A DNA stretch of 6,301 nt from Flavobacterium psychrophilum (GCA_022729635.1 DZAU01000093.1:1-6301), one strand, 5' to 3'. Positions 1 through 5,936 are shown, numbered from the stretch's first letter. The notes: generated from the sequence alone by a model not told the origin. Numbers and translations are program-made.

Positions 1-7
1 CTTTGAG

Positions 8-51
8 ACGCTTACAGCGTGACAACTGGAGTGGTTAGTGTTTTACCAGTT
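8..51. repeat. Two small adjacent inverted repeats at the left edge
   Basis: ACGCT/AGCGT (8-12 with 16-20) forms a 5-bp stem with a 3-nt loop. AACTGG/CCAGTT (24-29 with 46-51) forms a 6-bp stem with a 16-nt loop. No frame on either strand stays open from the left edge for more than a few codons, so this is non-coding. It may be the remains of a terminator or an intergenic repeat belonging to a gene outside the window. Stems this short can arise by chance. Confidence 0.25.
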
Positions 52-158
52 CTGCGAAGTATAAATAAATCGTAACAGCAAAATATAATCGTGATTGCTC
101 TGAGAAGTCCCAGATTTTTTCGACAACAATTTACAGCAATCTTTTAGTAACTTTTTTG

Positions 159-166
159 TATTTTTG
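159..166 (+). promoter_or_regulatory. Probable -7 element for the 201-674 gene
   Basis: TATTTTTG matches the Bacteroidota -7 consensus TAnnTTTG and ends 34 nt before the ATG at 201. No TTTG is found 19 nt upstream (GCAA stands at 136-139), so only half of the usual promoter is visible. Confidence 0.35.
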
Positions 167-200
167 AAACCTTTGAAATTTCATTCCAATAAAACCTATT

Positions 201-674
201 ATGAAAAAAGGAATTCTTATTCTCGCCGTACTCTTAACATTGGTTTCTTGCCTGAAATCAAAAGAAAAATCCAAAATAGTGGGTGCCGATTGGCTTTTGG
301 GGAAATGGGAAAACAATTCGGAAAACGGAAATCTATTGGAAACTTGGAAAAAAGTAAATGACAGTATTTATTCTGGTGAAAGTTATTTCATAAAAGGAAA
401 AGACACCTTGCATTCTGAACAAATCAAATTAGAACAAAAAGGGGGAAATCTCCTCTATATTTCTACCATAAAAGGACAGAACAATGACGAAGCTGTTACT
501 TTTATACATAACACTTCAATCGAAAAACAATTGGTTTTCGAAAATCTAAAAAACGATTATCCACAAAAAATCTGCTATTTTACCATCTCAAAAGATAATT
601 TAGCAATCGAAATTTCAGGAATTCAACACGGGAAACCAAGTTCTGCAAAATATTCGATGAAGAAAATGAAGTAA
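201..674 (+). CDS. Small lipoprotein, DUF6265-like
   Basis: A 157-residue protein of unknown biochemical function. The N-terminus is a lipoprotein signal peptide: Lys-Lys, a hydrophobic run, then the lipobox LVSC with the lipidated cysteine at residue 17. It is therefore expected to be anchored in the inner or outer membrane facing the periplasm. The mature part begins with WLLGKWE (31-37) and contains FENLKNDYPQKI (113-124) and a late G-x-x-x-G-K-P segment before YSMKKMK. These match my memory of DUF6265, in which a W-x-x-G-x-W-E start and an FEN-x-x-x-D-(F/Y)-P-Q-x-I core are conserved in a lipocalin-like beta fold; that assignment is recall. The ATG at 201 is chosen because it gives a complete signal peptide. 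The gene is monocistronic, with its own -7 element upstream and 186 nt before the next gene. A role in binding a small hydrophobic ligand is possible, but nothing here shows it. Confidence 0.85.
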   Translation: MKKGILILAVLLTLVSCLKSKEKSKIVGADWLLGKWENNSENGNLLETWKKVNDSIYSGESYFIKGKDTLHSEQIKLEQKGGNLLYISTIKGQNNDEAVTFIHNTSIEKQLVFENLKNDYPQKICYFTISKDNLAIEISGIQHGKPSSAKYSMKKMK

Positions 675-702
675 AACCGAATATTTTCCATACAAACTGC
701 AA

Positions 703-736
703 GTTTTTTCTAAAAAAACAAAAGATAGTTTTGTTT
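703..736 (+). terminator. Weak AT-rich hairpins downstream of the 201-674 gene
   Basis: Two overlapping stems can form. GTTTTTT (703-709) can pair with AAAAAAC (713-719). AAACAAAA (716-723) can pair with TTTTGTTT (729-736) across a GATAG loop. They share bases 716-719, so only one can form at a time. They lie 29 nt past the stop codon and could terminate the lipoprotein transcript, but almost all pairs are A-T and no clean T-run follows. Confidence 0.3.
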
Positions 737-783
737 CCTATTTTAAATTTCAGACAAATCTACAATTTTTATATTGTTATTTA

Positions 784-798
784 TATTTAGTCTAAATA
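784..798. promoter_or_regulatory. Upstream operator-like palindrome (copy 1)
   Basis: TATTTAGTCTAAATA is a perfect 15-nt palindrome around a central T at 791. It abuts the upstream side of the -33 element (802-805). A 15-bp stretch of it (787-801) recurs exactly at 848-862. The TTTAG-N-CTAAA shape recalls half-sites bound by DtxR/MntR-type metal regulators; that comparison is from memory, and the cognate regulator is unknown. Confidence 0.55.
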
Positions 799-801
799 AA
801 T

Positions 802-832
802 TTTGTGCATATAAAAAGGGTTTATATATTTG
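802..832 (+). promoter_or_regulatory. Bacteroidota-type promoter for the cytochrome unit
   Basis: TTTG (802-805) is followed after exactly 19 nt by TATATTTG (825-832). This is a full match to the TTTG / TAnnTTTG consensus used by the primary sigma factor in this phylum. Transcription should begin near 838-840, giving a leader of only about 20 nt before the ATG at 861. It lies between the two copies of the 15-bp repeat. Confidence 0.7.
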
Positions 833-847
833 CATCACTATTTTTAA

Positions 848-862
848 TTAGTCTAAATAAAT
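848..862. promoter_or_regulatory. Downstream operator-like repeat (copy 2), overlapping the start codon
   Basis: The 15-bp sequence TTAGTCTAAATAAAT exactly repeats 787-801. The palindromic core here is the shorter TTAGTCTAA (848-856). It occupies the transcribed leader and ends inside the ATG of the di-heme protein gene. The centre-to-centre distance to copy 1 is 61 bp, close to six helical turns, so proteins on the two sites would face the same side of the DNA. Confidence 0.5.
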
Positions 863-1958
863 GAAATCAAAAACACTTTTTCTTATCCTATTATCAATTA
901 CATTTTTTGCGAGTTGCTCCAATGCAAATGAAGAATATACAACAATTGATGATGAAAAAATTGCATTGGGAAAGGAAATTTTCAATGACGACAATCTTTC
1001 TAATCCAATAGGACAATCTTGTGCTTCTTGTCACTCTAAAGAAAAAGGATTTAGCGATCCTGAAAATAGAGACATTTCTGAAGGAGCGGTTACCACAATT
1101 TTTGGAAACAGAAATGCACCAAGTTTAGCCTACAATATTTTTTCTCCAAGCAGATACTACAATTCTGAAGACGGAACTTTTGTTGGAGGTTTATTTCTTG
1201 ACAGTCGTTCCCCTAATTTACAGGAACAATTTATACATCCGTTGCTAAATCCATTAGAAATGAATAATACTTCAAAAAGCACGATTGTTCAAAAAATAAA
1301 ACAGGCGTCATATTATCCAAAAATAATAGAATTATATACCAATTCTATCTTCGAAAGTGATATTTTGGACTACGTAGCAGATGCCTTAGATAGATTTCAA
1401 ACATCGGAAGAAGTTAATCCTTTTACTTCAAAATATGACTATTTTATTAAAGGAAGAGCTTCATTTACAGCAGAAGAAAAGAAAGGATTAGCACTTTTTC
1501 AAGGAAAAGCACTTTGCTCGCAATGCCACGTTACAGAACCAGATCCAATTCAAAGAAAAATTTTATTTACTGATTTTACATACGATAACCTAGGTGTTCC
1601 TAAAAATCTAAACAATCCATTTTATACTCAAACAGCAAATTCAGCCGGGATAAATTATATTGATTTAGGAATTGGGGAGATTGTTTCGCAACCTGAACAC
1701 GATGGAAAATTTAGAGTTCCAACCTTGAGAAATATAGCCATTACATTCCCCTATTTTCATAATGGTTCGTTAAATACTCTTGAAGAAGTCGTTCATTTTT
1801 ATAATGTGAGAGATAAAAAAACTGGGGAATTTGGCAAGCCTGAAGTCGAGAAAAATATAAATACCGATGAATTGGGAAACTTAAACTTGACCGAAGAAGA
1901 AGAGCAAAATCTAGTTGCATTTATGAAAACCTTAACCGATGGTTATCATAAACCGTAA
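861..1958 (+). CDS. Di-heme cytochrome c peroxidase / MauG-family lipoprotein
   Basis: A 365-residue c-type di-heme protein of the bacterial cytochrome c peroxidase/MauG superfamily. The classical enzymes reduce H2O2 with electrons from a small cytochrome; MauG and MbnH members instead oxidise a partner protein. The signal peptide ends in the lipobox FASC (Cys19), so it should be membrane-anchored on the periplasmic or outer side. Haem motif 1 is C54-A-S-C57-H58 and haem motif 2 is C219-S-Q-C222-H223. Family landmarks are NRNAPSLAY (83-91), D114-x-R116, L120-x-E122-Q123, NPLEM (130-134), VPTLRN (286-291), PYFHNGS (297-303) and TLEEVVHFYN (306-315). By ungapped comparison Q123 and E133 correspond to the active-site Gln and Glu of Pseudomonas peroxidase. 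Unusual points: Leu113 replaces the inter-haem Trp, no His occurs between 58 and 126, and Tyr314 sits where MauG has its Tyr ligand. It is the first gene of a three-gene unit, 54 nt before the next. Family assignment is firm; the substrate is unknown. Confidence 0.93.
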   Translation: MKSKTLFLILLSITFFASCSNANEEYTTIDDEKIALGKEIFNDDNLSNPIGQSCASCHSKEKGFSDPENRDISEGAVTTIFGNRNAPSLAYNIFSPSRYYNSEDGTFVGGLFLDSRSPNLQEQFIHPLLNPLEMNNTSKSTIVQKIKQASYYPKIIELYTNSIFESDILDYVADALDRFQTSEEVNPFTSKYDYFIKGRASFTAEEKKGLALFQGKALCSQCHVTEPDPIQRKILFTDFTYDNLGVPKNLNNPFYTQTANSAGINYIDLGIGEIVSQPEHDGKFRVPTLRNIAITFPYFHNGSLNTLEEVVHFYNVRDKKTGEFGKPEVEKNINTDELGNLNLTEEEEQNLVAFMKTLTDGYHKP

Positions 1959-2012
1959 ATAAAAATAATTTTAAACCAAATAATTAATTAATACCAATTT
2001 TAAATTAACATC

Positions 2013-2813
2013 ATGAAAAATATTTTATTAGTAACCAGTTTTTTACTTTTTAGCACAATGAGCGTTTTAGCTCAAGACCGAATTTTTAATTACACCTATC
2101 AAAGTGCCGTTTTGAATAAAGGAGAAAAAGAAATAGAAGTTTGGACCACAGTTTTAAGCGGTAAAACAGATTATTATCGTGAAATACAAAACCGAGTGGA
2201 GTACGAAATAGGTTTGGGTTCAAACCTGCAAACTGCATTTTACCTCAACTCAAAACAAAAAGCAGGATTTGATGATATTACAGGCGAAATTGTTATGGAC
2301 GCCACTGAAATATCGTTTTCGAATGAATGGAAATACAAATTTTCGGATGCGGTTGCCAATAGTATTGGGTTTGCAGGTTATGCCGAATTTACTGTTGCAA
2401 CCGACGAATTAGAAATAGAATTAAAAGCTATTTTAGATAAAAAAATCGGAAAAACAACACAAGCTTTGAACTTCACTTTCGAGCCTGAATGGGAAACCAC
2501 TACAAGCAATGGAAAAGAAGTTACCGAAAAAGAAATAAAATACGATATAAATTATGGTTTTGCTTACGAAATTAATAAAAACTGGAATCTAGGTGTAGAA
2601 ATTATTAGCAAAAACGTATATATCGATGCAGATAAAATTACACACTCTGCACTATTTGCTGGACCAACATTTGCTTACAACATCAAAAACTTTTGGATAA
2701 ATTTATCTGTATCACCACAAATTACTGGAAATCATACTGGTGCAGATTCAAATCTAAACCTGGATGAATTCACAAAAGTAAACTCTCGCCTCCTTTTTTC
2801 TTTTACTTTTTAA
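2013..2813 (+). CDS. Outer-membrane beta-barrel protein
   Basis: A 266-residue protein with a classic Sec signal peptide: Lys3, a hydrophobic stretch, then SVLA-Q with likely cleavage after Ala20. The mature chain shows alternating polar and hydrophobic strands separated by charged turns, such as KEIEVWTTVLSG, NRVEYEIGLGSNLQTAFYLN, YDINYGFAYEINKNWNLGVEI and FWINLSVSPQITG. It ends in the strand RLLFSFTF with a C-terminal Phe, the usual signal for outer-membrane barrel insertion. The length would suit about 10-12 strands. There is no TonB box, plug domain or haem motif. The opening RIFNYTYQSAVLNKGEKEIEVWTT recalls uncharacterised barrel families that start with a KG-x-x-E-x-E-x-W-T-T segment; I cannot name the family with certainty. 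It lies 54 nt after the di-heme protein gene and 21 nt before the cytochrome gene on the same strand, so the three are probably co-transcribed. Its job may be to bring the haem proteins to the outer membrane or to admit a substrate, which is inference. Confidence 0.85.
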   Translation: MKNILLVTSFLLFSTMSVLAQDRIFNYTYQSAVLNKGEKEIEVWTTVLSGKTDYYREIQNRVEYEIGLGSNLQTAFYLNSKQKAGFDDITGEIVMDATEISFSNEWKYKFSDAVANSIGFAGYAEFTVATDELEIELKAILDKKIGKTTQALNFTFEPEWETTTSNGKEVTEKEIKYDINYGFAYEINKNWNLGVEIISKNVYIDADKITHSALFAGPTFAYNIKNFWINLSVSPQITGNHTGADSNLNLDEFTKVNSRLLFSFTF

Positions 2814-2834
2814 TATATTTACAAAAAATATAAA

Positions 2835-3119
2835 ATGAAAAAAATCTTTCTTTTCTTCGTTGTTTTAATACTTACATCTTGTGCCACAGAACTTTATGTT
2901 CCCAAACAGGCTTCTGCAAATACTTCTCTTGCGGATTTAAAAAAAGGGAGAGATCTTTACGTGAAAAAATGTTCAGGTTGCCATCAATTATATTTACCCA
3001 AGCAATATGATGAAAAAAACTGGAAAATAAATTTGAATATGATGCAAGCAGAAGCTGAAATATCGGATGAGGAGAAACAGTTGATTTATCAATATATCAC
3101 GAGTGCTCCGAAAAAATAA
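2835..3119 (+). CDS. Small mono-heme cytochrome c lipoprotein
   Basis: A 94-residue electron carrier. The signal peptide ends in the lipobox LTSC (Cys16), so the mature protein is lipid-anchored and only about 79 residues long. LKKGRDLYVKKC precedes the single haem-binding motif C46-S-G-C49-H50, with His50 as proximal ligand. Met69 or Met70 in the segment NLNMMQAEAEIS is the likely distal ligand. The last helix (SDEEKQLIYQYI, 77-88) matches the C-terminal helix of class I cytochromes c. LYLPKQYDEKNWKINLNMM fits a group of short cytochromes with a P-x(5-6)-W-x(5-6)-M spacing. It is the last gene of the unit, 21 nt after the barrel gene and just before the terminator. The obvious role is to pass electrons to or from the di-heme protein encoded first; that pairing is inferred from position and family habit. 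Confidence 0.9.
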   Translation: MKKIFLFFVVLILTSCATELYVPKQASANTSLADLKKGRDLYVKKCSGCHQLYLPKQYDEKNWKINLNMMQAEAEISDEEKQLIYQYITSAPKK

Positions 3120-3126
3120 ATTTAAA

Positions 3127-3165
3127 AAAATCCCAATACTGAAAATTTTTCAGTATTGGGATTTT
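3127..3165. terminator. Strong bidirectional terminator between the cytochrome unit and valS
   Basis: A 39-nt near-perfect palindrome. The arms 3127-3145 and 3147-3165 are 19 nt each, around a single T at 3146, with core CCCAATACTG/CAGTATTGGG. An A-run precedes it (3124-3130) and T-rich sequence follows, so each strand reads as a hairpin ending in a U-rich tail. It begins 8 nt after the cytochrome stop codon and lies 24 nt beyond the valS stop, so it serves both converging transcripts. Confidence 0.9.
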
Positions 3166-3188
3166 CTATTTTAAAGAGGTAATAAATA

Positions 3189-5843
3189 TTATTTCAACCC
3201 CGCTAAACTTTGCTCAATTGTAGCAATTTTTGCCAAAGCATCGGCTTCTTTTTGTCTTTCGTTTGCCAAAACTTTTTCTGGTGCTCCATTTACAAATTTT
3301 TCATTAGACAATTTATTTTGAACTGATTTCAAGAAACCTTGGGTGTAAACCAACTCGGCGGTAAGTTTCGCAATTTCTTCCTCAACATTGATGTTTCCTG
3401 TTATTGGAATAAAATATTCATTCGATTTTACACGGAAAGACAAAGCACCATCCACCTTATCCGAAACATATTCCAAGGAAGTGATGTTTCCTAATTTAGT
3501 TACAACCGAATCAAAATAAGTCGAAATTTTATCGTTGTTTACAATTCTCAATTCGATGGTGTCTTTAAACGGGATATTCTTGTCTTTACGAATGGTTCTA
3601 ATTCCTGAAATCATTTCAATAGTGTTTTCGAAATCTGAAATTAATTGTCCATCAAATGGTTTTATTTCTGGCCAAGACGAAACGATTAATGCTTCTTCGG
3701 AAGTTCTTTCGGCAAGGATTTGCCAAATTTCCTCTGTCAAGAACGGCATAAACGGATGCAATAATTTCATATTATTTTCCAACATTTCTATGGCTTTCGC
3801 CAAAGTTAGGCTGTCAATGGGTTGCTGATACCCCGGTTTTATCATTTCGAGAAACCAAGAACAGAAATCATCCCAAACCAATTTGTAAATTCCCATCAAA
3901 GCATCGGAAATTCTATATTTTTCGAAATTGTCTTCGATTTCCAAAAGCGTTTGTTGCAGTTTGGCTTCGTACCATTCAATCGCCACTTTAGAAGATTCCG
4001 GTTGTGGAATTGAATCTGAAACTTCCCAACCTTTAATTAATTTTAAAGCATTCCAAATTTTATTGGTAAAGGCTTTTCCTTGGTTACACAATTCTTCGTC
4101 GAACATAATATCGTTTCCTGCAGAAGCGCTCAAAAGCAATCCCACACGAACTCCGTCGGCACCAAATTTTTCGATTAATTCCAATGGTTCTGGTGAATTA
4201 CCCAAAGATTTCGACATTTTACGACGTTGTTTATCACGAACCAAACCAGTCAAATACACATTTGTAAATGGTTTTTTGCCTGTGTATTCATAACCTGCAA
4301 TAATCATTCTCGCTACCCAGAAAAATAAAATATCTGGACCGGTTACCAAATCATTCGTTGGATAATAGTATTTGAAATCTTCATTTTCAGGATTCATAAT
4401 TCCGCCGAAAACCGACATTGGCCACAGCCAGGAAGAAAACCAAGTGTCGAGTGAATCGGCATCTTGTTTTAAGTCGGAAGTCAGAAGTTGGAAGTTGGAA
4501 GTCTTATCTTGTGCTAATTTTAATGCCTCTTCAATATTCTCGGCAACTACGAAATCTTCTTTTCCGTCGCCGTAGAAGTAAGCCGGAATTTGTTGACCCC
4601 ACCACAACTGACGAGAAATATTCCAATCGCGAATATTGTTTAACCAATGAGCGTAAGTATTCTCAAAACGTTTTGGATGCAATTTAATTTCGCCATCTAC
4701 CAAAACAGATTGGATTGCTGGTTTTACCAAATCTTCCATTTTCAAGAACCATTGATCTGACAAACGAGGTTCGATTACGGCTTTTGTTCTTTCGGAAGTT
4801 CCTACTTTGTTAAGGTAATTTTCGGTTTTTGCCAAAGCTCCACTTTTTTCTAATTCTTGGGCAATTTCGGCACGAACCACAAAACGATCTTTTCCTTGGT
4901 AATGCAAACCAAAACTATTTAGCGTTGCATCTTCATTGAAAATATCCACGATTTCAAGATGGTGTTTTTCGCCCAATGCTTTGTCATTCATATCGTGAGC
5001 CGGAGTTACCTTCAAACAACCAGTTCCAAATTCGATATCGACATATTCGTCACCAATTACTGGAATTTCACGACCACATATTGGAACGACAACTGTTTTT
5101 CCTATTAAATGAGCATATCTTTCGTCATTCGGATTTACACAAATAGCGGTATCTCCAAAAATAGTTTCCGGACGAGTGGTCGCTACAATAATAGTTTCGG
5201 CACTATCGGCAACTCCCCCTTCGGGGGTTGGGGGGCTATATCTTATAAAATATAATTTCCCTTGTTGTTCTTCATAAATTACTTCTTCGTCGGACAAAGT
5301 CGTTTTGGCTTCCGGATCCCAGTTTACCATTCGATAGCCGCGATAAATCAAACCTTTATTGTATAAATCTACAAATGAGCGAATTACCGAAGCTGACATA
5401 TCAGGATCCATAGTGAATTTGGTTCTATCCCAATCACAAGAGCAACCCAATTGTTTGAGTTGTTCCAGAATTACGCCGCCATATTTGTCAGTCCATTCCC
5501 AAGCGTGTGCTAAAAATTCTTCGCGAGTTAAATCATTTTTGTTAATTCCTTCGGCTTTTAATTTGGCCACCACTTTAGCTTCTGTAGCAATAGAAGCGTG
5601 GTCGGTTCCAGGAACCCAACAAGCGTTGAAGCCTTTGAGACGTGCTCTTCTAATCAAAACATCTTGAATGGTATTATTCAACATGTGTCCCATGTGCAAA
5701 ACTCCAGTCACGTTTGGCGGAGGAATTACGATGGTATATGGTGTCCTTTGGTCTGGTTCCGAATGAAAATAATTATTCGTCATCCAGTAATCATACCATT
5801 TATTTTCAATAGTTTTGGAGTCAAATTGTGCAGGAATTGTCAT
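3189..5843 (-). CDS. valS: Valyl-tRNA synthetase
   Basis: A class I aminoacyl-tRNA synthetase that charges tRNA-Val with valine in the cytoplasm and removes mischarged threonine. The 884-residue length is normal. Numbering from the ATG at 5843, the ATP-binding signature HMGH is at 50-53 within PPPNVTGVLHMGH. TTRPET (222-227) opens the CP1 editing domain, which also holds GTGCLKVTPAHDMND. RDWNISRQLWWG is at 405-416, DTWFSSWLWP follows, and KMSKS is at 542-546. Residues 817-884 form the C-terminal coiled-coil arm typical of ValS, with KLSNEKFVNGAPEKV. I prefer the ATG at 5843 (MTIPAQFDS) over a TTG at 5852 that would add three residues, because MTIPAQFD is a natural start and ATG is the better codon. 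Two stretches look foreign to the family. Residues 203-211 (SPPTPEGGV) are encoded by a GC-rich hairpin-forming repeat, and residues about 447-458 are encoded by a 7-nt tandem repeat. Both keep the frame and all catalytic motifs are present, so the enzyme should work. It converges on the cytochrome unit and diverges from the DUF1573 gene. Confidence 0.97.
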   Translation of the reverse strand: MTIPAQFDSKTIENKWYDYWMTNNYFHSEPDQRTPYTIVIPPPNVTGVLHMGHMLNNTIQDVLIRRARLKGFNACWVPGTDHASIATEAKVVAKLKAEGINKNDLTREEFLAHAWEWTDKYGGVILEQLKQLGCSCDWDRTKFTMDPDMSASVIRSFVDLYNKGLIYRGYRMVNWDPEAKTTLSDEEVIYEEQQGKLYFIRYSPPTPEGGVADSAETIIVATTRPETIFGDTAICVNPNDERYAHLIGKTVVVPICGREIPVIGDEYVDIEFGTGCLKVTPAHDMNDKALGEKHHLEIVDIFNEDATLNSFGLHYQGKDRFVVRAEIAQELEKSGALAKTENYLNKVGTSERTKAVIEPRLSDQWFLKMEDLVKPAIQSVLVDGEIKLHPKRFENTYAHWLNNIRDWNISRQLWWGQQIPAYFYGDGKEDFVVAENIEEALKLAQDKTSNFQLLTSDLKQDADSLDTWFSSWLWPMSVFGGIMNPENEDFKYYYPTNDLVTGPDILFFWVARMIIAGYEYTGKKPFTNVYLTGLVRDKQRRKMSKSLGNSPEPLELIEKFGADGVRVGLLLSASAGNDIMFDEELCNQGKAFTNKIWNALKLIKGWEVSDSIPQPESSKVAIEWYEAKLQQTLLEIEDNFEKYRISDALMGIYKLVWDDFCSWFLEMIKPGYQQPIDSLTLAKAIEMLENNMKLLHPFMPFLTEEIWQILAERTSEEALIVSSWPEIKPFDGQLISDFENTIEMISGIRTIRKDKNIPFKDTIELRIVNNDKISTYFDSVVTKLGNITSLEYVSDKVDGALSFRVKSNEYFIPITGNINVEEEIAKLTAELVYTQGFLKSVQNKLSNEKFVNGAPEKVLANERQKEADALAKIATIEQSLAGLK
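4471..4505. repeat. 7-nt tandem repeat (AAGTYGG-type) inside valS
   Basis: Consecutive heptamers are AAGTCGG, AAGTCAG, AAGTTGG, AAGTTGG and a degenerate AAGTCTT. Read on the valS strand they encode KTSNFQLLTSDL (447-458), just before the DTWFSSW block. Seven is not a multiple of three, so each unit shifts phase; the five units (35 nt) plus flanking bases still keep valS open. I associate this GGAAGTT-type heptamer with intergenic repeats in Flavobacterium-like genomes, from memory. Confidence 0.75.
5211..5237. repeat. GC-rich palindromic repeat inside valS
   Basis: CCCCC (5215-5219) and GGGGG (5223-5227) flank TTC, and TT plus six G follow (5228-5235). The block stands out sharply from the AT-rich surroundings. 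On the valS strand it reads AGC-CCC-CCA-ACC-CCC-GAA-GGG-GGA-GTT, giving SPPTPEGGV (203-211). It resembles the C-rich/GAAGGGGG elements scattered between genes in many Flavobacteriia, as I recall them. It sits in a turn between two predicted strands just before TTRPET. Confidence 0.7.
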
Positions 5844-5859
5844 AAAAAGCAACTGTTAC

Positions 5860-5880
5860 GACCAAAATTTAGCTTTGGTC
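5860..5880 (-). promoter_or_regulatory. Hairpin in the valS leader
   Basis: GACCAAA (5860-5866) and TTTGGTC (5874-5880) form a perfect 7-bp stem around a 7-nt loop, ending 16 nt before the valS ATG. It would lie within the valS mRNA leader if the proposed promoter is right. It shows no T-box features such as a specifier loop or a T-box sequence. It may affect translation or mRNA stability, or be chance. Confidence 0.35.
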
Positions 5881-5905
5881 TGATTTTTGTAATTCAAATT
5901 GGGAA

Positions 5906-5936
5906 CAAAAGTAAATAATTAAGTACAGTATAAAAA
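5906..5936 (-). promoter_or_regulatory. Probable valS promoter
   Basis: On the minus strand TACTTTTG (5913 down to 5906) fits TAnnTTTG. With a 19-nt spacer the -33 position holds TTTT (5936-5933), one base off TTTG. Transcription would start near 5899, giving a leader of about 55 nt that contains the hairpin at 5860-5880. Confidence 0.45.

Noticed and set aside
1..200. tRNA or other structured RNA gene at the left edge
   Set aside because: No cloverleaf arms or T-loop sequence; only short isolated stems.
164..361. Plus-strand frame overlapping the first lipoprotein gene
   Set aside because: Out of frame with the DUF6265-like protein, which has a signal peptide and family motifs.
3535..4293. 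Other plus-strand open frames within valS
   Set aside because: They lie wholly antisense to conserved ValS sequence and have no signal, domain or promoter of their own.
4471..4505. Tandem repeat as part of a CRISPR array
   Set aside because: Units are 7 nt and directly adjacent with no spacers.
4372..4687. Plus-strand reading frames opposite valS containing SEVRSWKLEV-like peptides
   Set aside because: They are antisense to a clear valS; the peptide is simply the heptamer repeat read in another frame.
5211..5237. GC-rich hairpin as a transcription terminator
   Set aside because: It lies inside an intact essential coding sequence and no T-run follows on either strand.
5844..5852. TTG start giving ValS three extra residues (MLF before MTIPAQFDS)
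   Set aside because: An ATG follows immediately and gives the natural-looking N-terminus; nothing favours TTG.
5359..5918. Plus-strand open frames over the 5' part of valS and its leader
   Set aside because: Shadows of the synthetase gene with no recognisable domain.
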